A stretch of 36,765 nt of DNA from Gammaproteobacteria bacterium. GTDB lineage: Bacteria; Pseudomonadota; Gammaproteobacteria; Pseudomonadales; Azotimanducaceae. The notes beneath the pieces are model-generated. The model did no database searches. It worked only from the letters and a program-made list of their open reading frames with translations, and was not told where the DNA came from. The position numbers were made by a program, and so were the translations under genes. Shown piece by piece: positions 1-8,605 of the stretch. Positions within the stretch are counted from its first letter, which is position 1. Each line of letters opens with the position of its first letter. Location of the stretch: the NCBI GenBank assembly GCA_009837725.1, contig VXSY01000133.1, forward strand, positions 1-36,765, written 5' to 3'.

Positions 1-40
1 GGCTAGGAGCCAGCGCCGTTCTACGGCGCTGCCACCTAGC
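1..40 (+). repeat. Dispersed palindromic repeat, family A (partial copy, hairpin module)
   Basis: The window opens with an imperfect hairpin: a CTAGG arm pairs with CCTAG, and the inner arms AGCGCCGT and ACGGCGCT are perfectly complementary around a short loop. Almost the same sequence, GGCTAGGAGCCAGCGCCGTT, recurs at about 28455 and, with one change, at about 19576. A reverse-strand relative is at 20987-21031. The copy may be truncated by the window edge. It lies upstream of infC, where thrS is often found. Its role is unknown; REP-like elements of this kind can act as transcript stabilisers or terminators. Confidence 0.7.
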
Positions 41-132
41 ATCGAATTGCAGGTTGTCCACATGGGCAGCGGCAAGTACCATTTGCAGTTCCTGCAACGG
101 GCCAACGGTGCCCGTTGGCCGAATCTCGTTTG

Positions 133-148
133 AGGAGGAGTGCCTATC
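133..148 (+). promoter_or_regulatory. infC Shine-Dalgarno and rare AUC start codon
   Basis: AGGAGG at 133-138 is followed after 7 nt by ATC at 146-148. The only conventional start in this frame, GTG at 140-142, lies 1 nt after the SD, too close for initiation, and an in-frame TGA at 131-133 closes the frame upstream. IF3 genes are known to start at AUU, AUC or AUA; because IF3 discriminates against these codons, it represses its own synthesis. The placement here fits that autoregulation. Confidence 0.75.
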
Positions 149-763
149 AAGAGATCAGCCGCGAAGACGCAGACCAACAATCGAGCCGTGCTCAACGACG
201 ACATTCGCGCCTTTCGGGTTCGCCTGATCGGTTCGAGTGGAGCCCAAGTGGGGATCGTTGACCGGGACGAGGCGCTGCGCGAAGCCCGAAGCGAAGGGCT
301 GGACCTGGTGCTCATCGCGCCGGATGCCGAGCCCCCGGTCGTCAAGGTGATGGACTATGGCAAGCATCTGTTTGACCAAAAGAAAGCCAAGGCGGCTCAA
401 CGCAAGAAGCAAAAGCAGGTTCACGTCAAGGAAATGAAGTTTCGCCCCGGCACCGAAGAGGGCGACTATCAGGTGAAGCTGCGCAATCTCGTGCGCTTCT
501 TGGAGGACGGCGACAAGGCCAAGGTGTCGCTTCGATTTCGCGGACGCGAGATGGTGCATCCGGAGATTGGCCTGACGCTGCTGAAGCGGATCGAGGGAGA
601 CCTCGACGAACTCGCAAGCGTGGAGACCGCGCCAAAGTTCGAGGGTCGCCAGATGACGATGGTGCTCGCACCAAGAAAGCGCAAGCGCGGTGGCGCGCCG
701 CGACGCGTGGAGCCGGAAACGTCGGCGGCAACGGACGCGCAAGCGGGAGGCGCGCCGGGCTAG
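146..763 (+). CDS. infC: Translation initiation factor IF-3
   Basis: IF-3 binds the 30S subunit, prevents premature 50S joining and checks start-codon and initiator-tRNA pairing. The 205-residue product has the N-domain (about 1-80, with [12 protein letters not shown]), the basic linker helix rich in K/R/Q and the C-domain with [18 protein letters not shown] and RFRGREM. Starting at ATC 146, the N-terminus [14 protein letters not shown] has the length and shape of E. coli IF-3, which itself starts at AUU. About 25 residues beyond the usual end form a basic, then Ala/Gly-rich tail. It heads the rpmI-rplT-pheST block; the 256-bp gap to rpmI is the place where L20 autoregulation acts in enterobacteria, but I could not identify an L20 site here. 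Confidence 0.95.
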   Translation: MKRSAAKTQTNNRAVLNDDIRAFRVRLIGSSGAQVGIVDRDEALREARSEGLDLVLIAPDAEPPVVKVMDYGKHLFDQKKAKAAQRKKQKQVHVKEMKFRPGTEEGDYQVKLRNLVRFLEDGDKAKVSLRFRGREMVHPEIGLTLLKRIEGDLDELASVETAPKFEGRQMTMVLAPRKRKRGGAPRRVEPETSAATDAQAGGAPG

Positions 764-780
764 CGAAAGCCGCGCCTTTG

Positions 781-813
781 AGGAAGGAGGGCGTCTCGCT
801 CTCCACCCGCGCC
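781..813. repeat. Degenerate copy of repeat family B (GGAGGGCG...CCCTCC palindrome)
   Basis: GGAGGGCGTCTCGCTCTCCA followed by CCCGCGCC matches, with few changes, the element at 33819-33843 near the other end of the window. The arms GGAGGGCG and the near-complement CGCTCTCC form an imperfect hairpin. It sits in the infC-rpmI gap. No convincing gene is seen in 764-1019; the open frames there are not supported by protein similarity or start signals. Confidence 0.5.
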
Positions 814-1019
814 ATGAGCCCGCGTCCGCGAGTTTCGAGCAAGCGAGACGCGTGCAACCAACGAGAAGATGCGAAGGGATTGACCTCCCGAACGCGCCAA
901 GGCAGACCCTGCCCGTTCGAGTGAACGGCCAGAGGTGATTCAAGCAACCAACAAGCCCGGCGATTCATCAGCGAATCGCGACGCGCCGAGGCGCAGGGCG
1001 AAGGGAACCAAATCCAAAC

Positions 1020-1265
1020 ATGCCAAAACTCAAGACCAAGCGCGGCGCCGCCAAGCGGTTCCGCCGCACCGCGAAGGGCTACAAGCACAAGCGGACCAAC
1101 AAGAACCACCTGTTCATCAACAAGTCCACCAAGCGCAAGCGCCAGCTCAGGGGCTTCGCCGATGTCTCGGACGCGGACCGCAGCTTGGTGGACCGCATGC
1201 TGCCGGGCCGAAAGCGAGCCGTCCGCAAGGGACCGGCTGACGACAGCACCGGCGAGGAGGCGTAG
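1020..1265 (+). CDS. rpmI: Large ribosomal subunit protein bL35
   Basis: This small basic protein of the 50S subunit begins [14 protein letters not shown] and contains the family signature [11 protein letters not shown] followed by RMLPG. At 81 residues it is about 16 longer than the usual 65, owing to an acidic tail ending DDSTGEEA. It lies between infC and rplT, with 3 nt to the rplT start, so translation of rplT is probably coupled to it. Confidence 0.95.
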   Translation: MPKLKTKRGAAKRFRRTAKGYKHKRTNKNHLFINKSTKRKRQLRGFADVSDADRSLVDRMLPGRKRAVRKGPADDSTGEEA

Positions 1266-1268
1266 GCG

Positions 1269-2698
<1,430 letters not shown>

Positions 2699-2701
2699 AT
2701 C

Positions 2702-5101
2702 GTGAAGGTCAGCGTTGAGTGGCTGCGGGAATGGGCGCCGGCTACGGTGCCCACTTCGGAGCTATGCGACCTGCTCACCAACGCGGGCCTTGAAGTGGAC
2801 GGCACCGAGCCGGTGGCCGGCGAGTTCCGCGGCGTGGTGGTGGGTCGCATCATCGCCGTGGAGCCGCATCCCAACGCCGACAAGCTCTCGGTGTGTGAGG
2901 TGGACGCGGGCGACGAGACGCCGCTCAATGTGGTGTGCGGTGCGCCCAATGCCGTGCCTGGACTGGTGGCGCCGTTGGCGCGGGTCGGAGCGGTGCTGCC
3001 GGGGGACCTCCGCATCCGTGCCGCCCAAGTGCGCGGCGTGGCCTCCGCGGGCATGTTGTGCAGTGCTGCGGAACTCGCTATTGGCACCGATGCCGAGGGC
3101 TTGATGGAGCTTGGCGAGGGCTATGCGCCTGGCGACGACCTGCGTCGCGCTCTGCACCTCGACGACACCACCATCGACATCGACCTCACGCCGAATCGTG
3201 GCGACGCCCTGAGCGTGCGGGGCTTGGCTCGTGAGGTGGGACTGCTCTGCGACGTGGCGGTCACCGCACCTTCCATTCCGCAAGTGCCGGCGTCGACGGA
3301 TGCTGTGTTTCCTGTGCGGCTCAGTCATCCGGAGGGGTGTCCGCGCTACCTCGGGCGCGTCATCGAGGGAATCGACATCGCGTGCTCTTCGCCATTGTGG
3401 ATGCGGGAGCGCCTGCGCCGTTCGGGGCTGCGGAGCATCGATCCGGTGGTGGACGTGACGAACTACGTCCTGCTCGAACTCGGCCAGCCGATGCACGCCT
3501 TCGACCTCGACCGCCTTCGCGGCGGCATCGACGTGCGCAATGCGCTGCCGGACGAACGCATCACCCTGATCGACGGTCGCGATGCGACGCTGAATGACGC
3601 GACGCTGGTGATCGCCGACGACGACGGCGCGGTCGCCATGGCCGGCGTGATGGGCGGTGCGCGTACCGCGGTGCGCGCATCCACCACCAACGTCTTCCTC
3701 GAGTGCGCGTTCTTTGCACCGTTGGCTGTTATGGGGACGGCGCGTCGCCATGGGCTGCATACGGACGCCGCGCACCGCTATGAGCGCGGCGTGGACTATC
3801 AATTGCAGCATCTGGCGGTGGAGCGCGCCACGGCGCTGCTGCTGCAAATCGTCGGCGGTACGGCCGGGCCGGTGGTGGCTGAGACCAGCGAAGCCCACTT
3901 GCCGGTGCCGAAACACGTCACATTGCGTCGCGCTCGTCTCGACGCGCTGGTGGGCGAGGCAGTCCCGCCGGAGGTTACGCAGCGGGTGCTGGACCGTCTC
4001 GGCTTCGAGCCCCAAGCGTCTGGCGAAGGCGACGAGACACTTTGGAGCGTGACCTCGCCGAGCTACCGCTTCGATATCGAGCGCGAAGAAGACCTTGTCG
4101 AAGAGGTGCTGCGGGTTCACGGCTACAACACCGTGGCGAGCCATCCGCCAAAACTGGCGCAGCCGCTCGGACATGCCACTCGCAGCCGGGTGCCCACGGT
4201 GCGCATCGCCGACCTGCTCGTCGATCTCGGCTATTCGGAGGCCATCACCTACAGCTTTGTCGATCCCGTCCATCTGGACCTGTTCGAGCCCGAGAAGCAG
4301 TCGGTGGCGGTGGTCAACGCAGTGTCGCGCGAGCATTCGGTGATGCGCTCGACGCTGCTGCCCGGGCTCGTAGGGGCACTGGCGGGCAACCTTGCACGGC
4401 GGGCGAGCCGGGTGCGGCTGTTCGAGATCGGTCAGTGCTTTCGTCCCGGCGTTGAAGGCGACGCCGATGTCCAGCACACGCTTTGCGCCGGCATCGCCTA
4501 CGGCCCACGCGAGGCGGAGTCCTGGGCGCAGGACGGCTCTGGTGTAGATTTCTTCGACATCAAGGGCGATGTCGAACGCCTGTTGGCGCCGGGTGGACGA
4601 GAGGTGGCGTTCGTTGCGGACGATCACCCTGCCTTGCACCCGGGGCAGCGGGCCCAGGCTGTGGTGGATGGCGAGACGGTTGGATGCTTCGGCCGGCTGC
4701 ATCCGGAGGTGGAGCGTGCGCTCGACCTGCCTTCGGGGGTGTTTGTGTTCGAGCTGTCGCTTGAGGGCTTGCTCGGCCGACGCCCGCGCCGTAACGCGGG
4801 CGTCTCGCGGTATCCAAGCGTGCGTCGGGACCTAGCCCTGCTGCTGCACCGGGACGTTCCGGCGGCGACGGTTGAAGCCATCACGCGCTCCGAACTCGGC
4901 GAGCTTTTGCGAGAATTTGCGGTGTTCGACCTATACACCGGCGAAGGCATTGATTCCAGTGAGAAAAGCCTCGCAATCGCGTTGACCTTGCAGCATCCGT
5001 CACGCACCCTAGAGGAAGGCGAGATCAACGACAACGTGGATCGCGTGGTGGCGGTGCTGGCAAGGGAGGTCGGTGCGCGCTTGCGATCCGGGGCGGGGTA
5101 G
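2702..5101 (+). CDS. pheT: Phenylalanine--tRNA ligase beta subunit
   Basis: PheT pairs with PheS and supplies tRNA binding and the editing site. The product has 799 residues, close to E. coli (795). The GTG start at 2702 gives MKVSVEWLREWAP, the family N-terminus. The EMAP/OB-like tRNA-binding domain follows (HPNADKLSVCEVD, VVCGAPN), then the B3/B4 editing domain (RYLGRVIEG, DVTNYVLLELGQPMHAFDLD), B5 (RLDALVGEAVPPEVTQRVL), the catalytic-like core (REEDLVEEVLRVHGY) and the C-terminal ferredoxin-like anticodon-binding domain (SRYPSVRRDLALLL). The open frame continues upstream into pheS, but that part is out-of-frame pheS sequence. Confidence 0.97.
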   Translation: MKVSVEWLREWAPATVPTSELCDLLTNAGLEVDGTEPVAGEFRGVVVGRIIAVEPHPNADKLSVCEVDAGDETPLNVVCGAPNAVPGLVAPLARVGAVLPGDLRIRAAQVRGVASAGMLCSAAELAIGTDAEGLMELGEGYAPGDDLRRALHLDDTTIDIDLTPNRGDALSVRGLAREVGLLCDVAVTAPSIPQVPASTDAVFPVRLSHPEGCPRYLGRVIEGIDIACSSPLWMRERLRRSGLRSIDPVVDVTNYVLLELGQPMHAFDLDRLRGGIDVRNALPDERITLIDGRDATLNDATLVIADDDGAVAMAGVMGGARTAVRASTTNVFLECAFFAPLAVMGTARRHGLHTDAAHRYERGVDYQLQHLAVERATALLLQIVGGTAGPVVAETSEAHLPVPKHVTLRRARLDALVGEAVPPEVTQRVLDRLGFEPQASGEGDETLWSVTSPSYRFDIEREEDLVEEVLRVHGYNTVASHPPKLAQPLGHATRSRVPTVRIADLLVDLGYSEAITYSFVDPVHLDLFEPEKQSVAVVNAVSREHSVMRSTLLPGLVGALAGNLARRASRVRLFEIGQCFRPGVEGDADVQHTLCAGIAYGPREAESWAQDGSGVDFFDIKGDVERLLAPGGREVAFVADDHPALHPGQRAQAVVDGETVGCFGRLHPEVERALDLPSGVFVFELSLEGLLGRRPRRNAGVSRYPSVRRDLALLLHRDVPAATVEAITRSELGELLREFAVFDLYTGEGIDSSEKSLAIALTLQHPSRTLEEGEINDNVDRVVAVLAREVGARLRSGAG

Positions 5102-5146
5102 CGCCGTAGGGGGACTCTAGCTGGAGGGGTATATGCGGACTTTCCA

Positions 5147-5446
5147 ATGGGCGCGTTGACCAAGGTGCAGATGGCCGAGCGACTGTTCGAGGATGTCGGC
5201 CTCAACAAGCGCGAGGCCAAGGAAATCGTCGAGCTGTTCTTCGAGGAGATCCGCGCGGCGCTTGAGCGGAACGAAAGCGTCAAGCTATCCGGCTTCGGCA
5301 ACTTCGAGCTACGCGACAAATCTCGTCGCCCTGGGCGCAATCCGCGCACCGGTGAGGAGATTCCGATCACGGCGCGTCGCGTCGTGACCTTCCGCCCTGG
5401 GCAGAAGCTGCGGGCAAGGATCGGCGACGGTGGACTCGGATCGTAG
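5147..5446 (+). CDS. ihfA: Integration host factor subunit alpha
   Basis: IHF-alpha dimerises with IHF-beta to bend DNA sharply at specific sites and acts in transcription, replication and recombination. The 99-residue product shows [16 protein letters not shown], the dimer core [21 protein letters not shown] and the arm [21 protein letters not shown]66 is the DNA-intercalating proline (P65 in E. coli). The alpha type is favoured over HU and IHF-beta by its position after pheT, the standard ihfA site. GGAGGGG at 5123-5129 is rather far (17 nt) from ATG 5147, and no other in-frame start is visible. The 3' end overlaps the next gene by 17 nt. Confidence 0.96.
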   Translation: MGALTKVQMAERLFEDVGLNKREAKEIVELFFEEIRAALERNESVKLSGFGNFELRDKSRRPGRNPRTGEEIPITARRVVTFRPGQKLRARIGDGGLGS

Positions 5447-5828
5447 GGTCGCCACGGGCGCAAGTGCCGCTGGCGCCGAGGTCGAAGCGCAGAACTACGG
5501 GTTGCCGCCGATTCCCGGCAAGCGCTACTTCAGCATCGGCGAGGTGAGCGAACTCTGTGCCGTCAAGCCGCATGTGCTGCGCTACTGGGAGCGGGAGTTC
5601 CCGCAGTTGCGCCCGGCCAAGCGCCGTGGAAACCGGCGCTACTACCAGCACCGGGACGTGGTGGTGGTGCGTCGCATTCGCGAACTGCTCTACGGCCAAG
5701 GCTTCACCATCGGCGGTGCGCGACAACGCATGCGCGAATCGGAACCAAGCGGCACGACCAACCCGAAGCAAGCCATTCGCGACCTGCGCGCCGAACTCGA
5801 GGATCTACTCGCCGAACTTGAACGCTGA
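5430..5828 (+). CDS. MerR-family transcriptional regulator linked to ihfA
   Basis: The protein has 132 residues. A winged-helix MerR DNA-binding domain spans about residues 33-100 ([20 protein letters not shown], then [18 protein letters not shown]), and a short predicted coiled-coil at about 114-131 would allow dimerisation. No metal-binding cysteines of MerR/CueR type are present, so it belongs to the short uncharacterised group found between ihfA and tRNA-Pro in Pseudomonas and relatives. It starts at GTG 5430 inside the end of ihfA, so translation is probably coupled. Its target is unknown. Confidence 0.9.
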   Translation: MDSDRRVATGASAAGAEVEAQNYGLPPIPGKRYFSIGEVSELCAVKPHVLRYWEREFPQLRPAKRRGNRRYYQHRDVVVVRRIRELLYGQGFTIGGARQRMRESEPSGTTNPKQAIRDLRAELEDLLAELER

Positions 5829-5882
5829 CAGTCCACACCCGCCGTGGGCATGTGGATCGTGCTGCTATAGTTTCCGTCACTT

Positions 5883-5959
5883 CGGGGCGTAGCGCAGTCT
5901 GGTAGCGCATCACACTGGGGGTGTGGTGGTCGCAGGTTCAAATCCTGCCGTCCCGACCA
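5883..5959 (+). tRNA. tRNA-Pro (anticodon GGG)
   Basis: The 77-nt cloverleaf folds fully. The acceptor stem CGGGGCG pairs with CGTCCCG (one G-U), the D arm has GCGC/GCGC, the anticodon arm TCACA-CTGGGGG-TGTGG has GGG at positions 34-36, and the T arm GCAGG-TTCAAAT-CCTGC is followed by discriminator A and an encoded CCA. It reads CCC and CCU proline codons. Its place after ihfA and merR matches other gammaproteobacteria. Confidence 0.97.
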
Positions 5960-6031
5960 ACCTAAGCTTCTCATCGGTTGGCGCGGCAGCCGCCAACTGC
6001 ACGGCATTCGCCGACGTGGAGGGTGGATCAT

Positions 6032-7549
6032 TTGCAGCGCCTGACGGAGCTTCTCGCCAACGCTCGCCCTTCGGGCGGGACGGCCTCCGACGACGCCATC
6101 GGTGCGCCCGGGCGCACCGCGCTCAGCTATGCGGGCCTCGAGAGCCAGGTCCGCGCCGTCGGTCGTCAACTGCGCGGCGCTGGCGTGAGCGCGACTGATC
6201 GCGTCGCCATCGTGCTCCCAAATGGCCCGCTGGCGGCCAGCGCGTTTGTCTCCATGGCGCCGTGGTGTGCGACGGCGCCGCTCAATCCGGCGTACAAGGA
6301 GAGCGAGTTCGAGTTCTATCTCGACGACCTTGACGCGCGTGCCCTGGTCGTCGAGGCCGGCTCGAAGTCGCCTGCGGTGGAGGTCGCCGAGGCGCGAGGC
6401 ATTCGGGTCATCTCGCTGCGCGAGTGCGAACGTGCTGGCGAGTTCGCACTTGCAGACGCCCCTGAGACGGCTGTAACCGAACGCGACGCCGATGCCACGG
6501 CGCTCATCCTGCACACCTCGGGCACGACGTCGCGGCCCAAGATGGTGCCGCTCAGTCAGGCGAACCTCTGCGCCTCCGCGACCAATATCGTCGCGACGCT
6601 AGCGCTCTCCCCGTCGGACCGCTGCCTCAACGTCATGCCCCTGTTCCACATTCACGGCCTCGTGGCGCCGGTTCTCGCCACCCTTGCAGCCGGCGCCAGC
6701 GTCAGTTGCTCGCCCGGCTTCGATGCCTTGCGTTTCTTTTCCTGGCTGGCCGAGGCGCAACCGACTTGGTACAGCGCCGTGCCCACCATGCATCAGGCGA
6801 TCCTGGCTCGCGCCGGCCGCAACGAGGACACCGTGCGGGCCAGTGTGCTGCGCTTCATCCGTTCCTCGTCGGCATCCCTGCCCCCGCAGGTGATGCAGCA
6901 ACTCGAGGCGGTGTTCGCGGTGCCGGTGATCGAGGCCTACGCCATGACCGAAGCCGCGCATCAGATGTGCTCCAACCCGCTGCCGCCCAAGGCGCGCAAG
7001 CCAGGCAGCGTGGGCCCGGCGGCAGGGCCGGAAGTGACCATCATGGATGCGAAAGGAACGGCGCTAGGCACGGGCGAAGAGGGCGAGATCGTCATTCGCG
7101 GCGCCAACGTCACGACCGGCTATCTAAACAACCCCGAAGCCAATGCCGGCGCGTTTCATGTCAGTGGCTGGTTTCGCACCGGCGACCAGGGCGTGATGGA
7201 TGCAGATGGCTATGTCAAGGTCACCGGGCGCTTGAAGGAGATCATCAACCGCGGCGGCGAGAAGATCGCGCCGCTCGAAATCGACGAAGTGCTGCTGGAC
7301 CACCAGGCCGTGCAGCAGGTGTGCGCTTTCGCAGCGCCCCATCCCAAGCTTGGCGAGGATGTGGCTGCGGCAGTGGTGCTGGCCGACGGCGCGAGCGCAA
7401 GCGAACGCGACCTCAGAGACTTTGCGGCAGAGCGGCTGGCGGACTTCAAGGTGCCGCGTCGCATCCTGTTCGTGGACGAGATTCCCAAAGGCCCAACCGG
7501 GAAGATCCAGCGCATCGGCCTTGCCAAGGCGCTTGGCATCGAGGCATGA
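6032..7549 (+). CDS. AMP-forming acyl-CoA ligase, oxalyl-CoA-synthetase-like
   Basis: This ANL-superfamily enzyme would activate a carboxylic acid through an acyl-AMP to its CoA thioester. Seen are the phosphate loop LHTSGTTSRPKMVPL, MPLFHIHGL, EAYAMTEAAHQMCSNPLPP, RKPGSVG, the hinge TGRLKEIINRGGEKIAPLEI and the C-terminal PTGKIQR lysine loop. The run AMTEAxHxMxSNPLP plus KPGSVG is typical of the Pcs60/AAE3 (oxalate-CoA ligase) branch, so oxalate or another small acid is the inferred substrate. TTG 6032 was chosen because GGAGGG at 6018-6023 lies 8 nt before it; this gives 505 residues. GTG 6023 is an alternative. The stop overlaps the next start (ATGA). Confidence 0.85.
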   Translation: MQRLTELLANARPSGGTASDDAIGAPGRTALSYAGLESQVRAVGRQLRGAGVSATDRVAIVLPNGPLAASAFVSMAPWCATAPLNPAYKESEFEFYLDDLDARALVVEAGSKSPAVEVAEARGIRVISLRECERAGEFALADAPETAVTERDADATALILHTSGTTSRPKMVPLSQANLCASATNIVATLALSPSDRCLNVMPLFHIHGLVAPVLATLAAGASVSCSPGFDALRFFSWLAEAQPTWYSAVPTMHQAILARAGRNEDTVRASVLRFIRSSSASLPPQVMQQLEAVFAVPVIEAYAMTEAAHQMCSNPLPPKARKPGSVGPAAGPEVTIMDAKGTALGTGEEGEIVIRGANVTTGYLNNPEANAGAFHVSGWFRTGDQGVMDADGYVKVTGRLKEIINRGGEKIAPLEIDEVLLDHQAVQQVCAFAAPHPKLGEDVAAAVVLADGASASERDLRDFAAERLADFKVPRRILFVDEIPKGPTGKIQRIGLAKALGIEA

Positions 7550-8553
7550 AGGTCTGCATATACGGCGCCGGCGCCATCGGTGGCTGCCTCGCCGTGCCGC
7601 TTGCCCAAGCCGGCCTCGATGTATCCGTAGTCGCGCGGGGCCCGCACCTCGAAGCGATGCGGGCGCAGGGCCTCACGCTCCTGCAGGAAGGCGGCAAGCG
7701 CACCGCGCACGTCCGCGCCACGGACAGGCCAGGCGAACTCGGTGCCCAGGACATGGTGATCGTCACCCTCAAGGCGCATTCGATTCCCGCGGTCGTGGAC
7801 GGCATCCTCGACCTCTTGGGCGAGGAAACCGCCGTCGTCAGCGCGGTCAATGGCATCCCGTGGTGGTATTTCCACGCCCTCGACTCGCCTTGGGGTGAAC
7901 GCCATGTGGAAAGCGTGGATCCGGACGGCGTCCTTTGGCGGCGCGTAGGCCCCGAGCGGGCACTCGGCTGCGTTGTCTATCCAGCCGCGGAAATCGTCTC
8001 GCCCGGCGTCGTGCGCCACACGGAGGGCAACAAGCTGGTGCTGGGCGAACCGGATGGCGCCTCCAGCGACCGTGTCCGGGCCCTGGCGACGGCGTTTCGC
8101 GATGCTGGCTTCAAGGCGCCAGTGCGGCCGCGCGTGCGCGACGAGATCTGGATGAAACTCTGGGGCAACCTCGCCTTCAACCCCTTGAGCGCACTCACCG
8201 GCGCCACCCTCGACGTGCTGGCCACCAACGAAGACACTCGCGCCATCGCCAAGTCGATGATGGACGAAGGACGCGCCGTCGGCGAAGCTTTCGGTGCCCG
8301 CTTCTCCATCTCGGTGGAGCGCCGCCTGGCCGGCGTCGCCAACGTCGGTGCCCACCGAACCTCGATGCTCCAGGATCTTGACCTCGGCCGACCCCTCGAA
8401 CACGAAGCAATGCTCGGTGCGGTGCAGGAACTCGCGACCCTCGCCAGCATCGCCACACCAACCATCGACCTGATCCACGCTCTGCTGCGCCAACGTATCG
8501 CCTCCCGCGACGCCGGGAGTATCTCAAGCCCGACGCCGGTACCCGTAGCGTAG
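7546..8553 (+). CDS. 2-dehydropantoate 2-reductase family protein
   Basis: The family reduces ketopantoate to pantoate with NADPH (pantothenate and CoA synthesis); many paralogues act on other 2-keto acids. The 335-residue product starts with the Rossmann loop YGAGAIGG and carries the catalytic K204 with N208 and N212 in WMKLWGNLAFNPLSALTGAT, the same K-x3-N-x3-N spacing as E. coli PanE. Start ATG 7546 overlaps the ligase stop, so the two genes are translationally coupled and may act in one pathway; this speaks mildly against a housekeeping panE. The C-terminus has a short Pro/Ser tail. A fragment of a divergent paralogue lies at about 17487-17660, beyond the island. Confidence 0.88.
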   Translation: MKVCIYGAGAIGGCLAVPLAQAGLDVSVVARGPHLEAMRAQGLTLLQEGGKRTAHVRATDRPGELGAQDMVIVTLKAHSIPAVVDGILDLLGEETAVVSAVNGIPWWYFHALDSPWGERHVESVDPDGVLWRRVGPERALGCVVYPAAEIVSPGVVRHTEGNKLVLGEPDGASSDRVRALATAFRDAGFKAPVRPRVRDEIWMKLWGNLAFNPLSALTGATLDVLATNEDTRAIAKSMMDEGRAVGEAFGARFSISVERRLAGVANVGAHRTSMLQDLDLGRPLEHEAMLGAVQELATLASIATPTIDLIHALLRQRIASRDAGSISSPTPVPVA

Positions 8554-8605
8554 CGAAGAGCTGGCGAGTTTCGCTCATGGGCCTACGACGAGGGTTGTTA
8601 GTACC

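Noticed and set aside
2-133. Open frame ending at TGA 131, possibly the 3' end of thrS
   Set aside because: thrS often precedes infC, but the residues (for example GSGKYHLQFLQRANGARW) do not look like a ThrRS C-terminus, and the first 40 bp are a copy of a noncoding repeat.
690-938. 82-codon Arg-rich open frame between infC and rpmI
   Set aside because: It covers the end of infC in another frame and a family B repeat; no start signal or similarity.
2762-4702. 646-codon open frame antisense to pheT
   Set aside because: Shadow of a GC-rich gene; His/Arg/Gln-rich with no family pattern.
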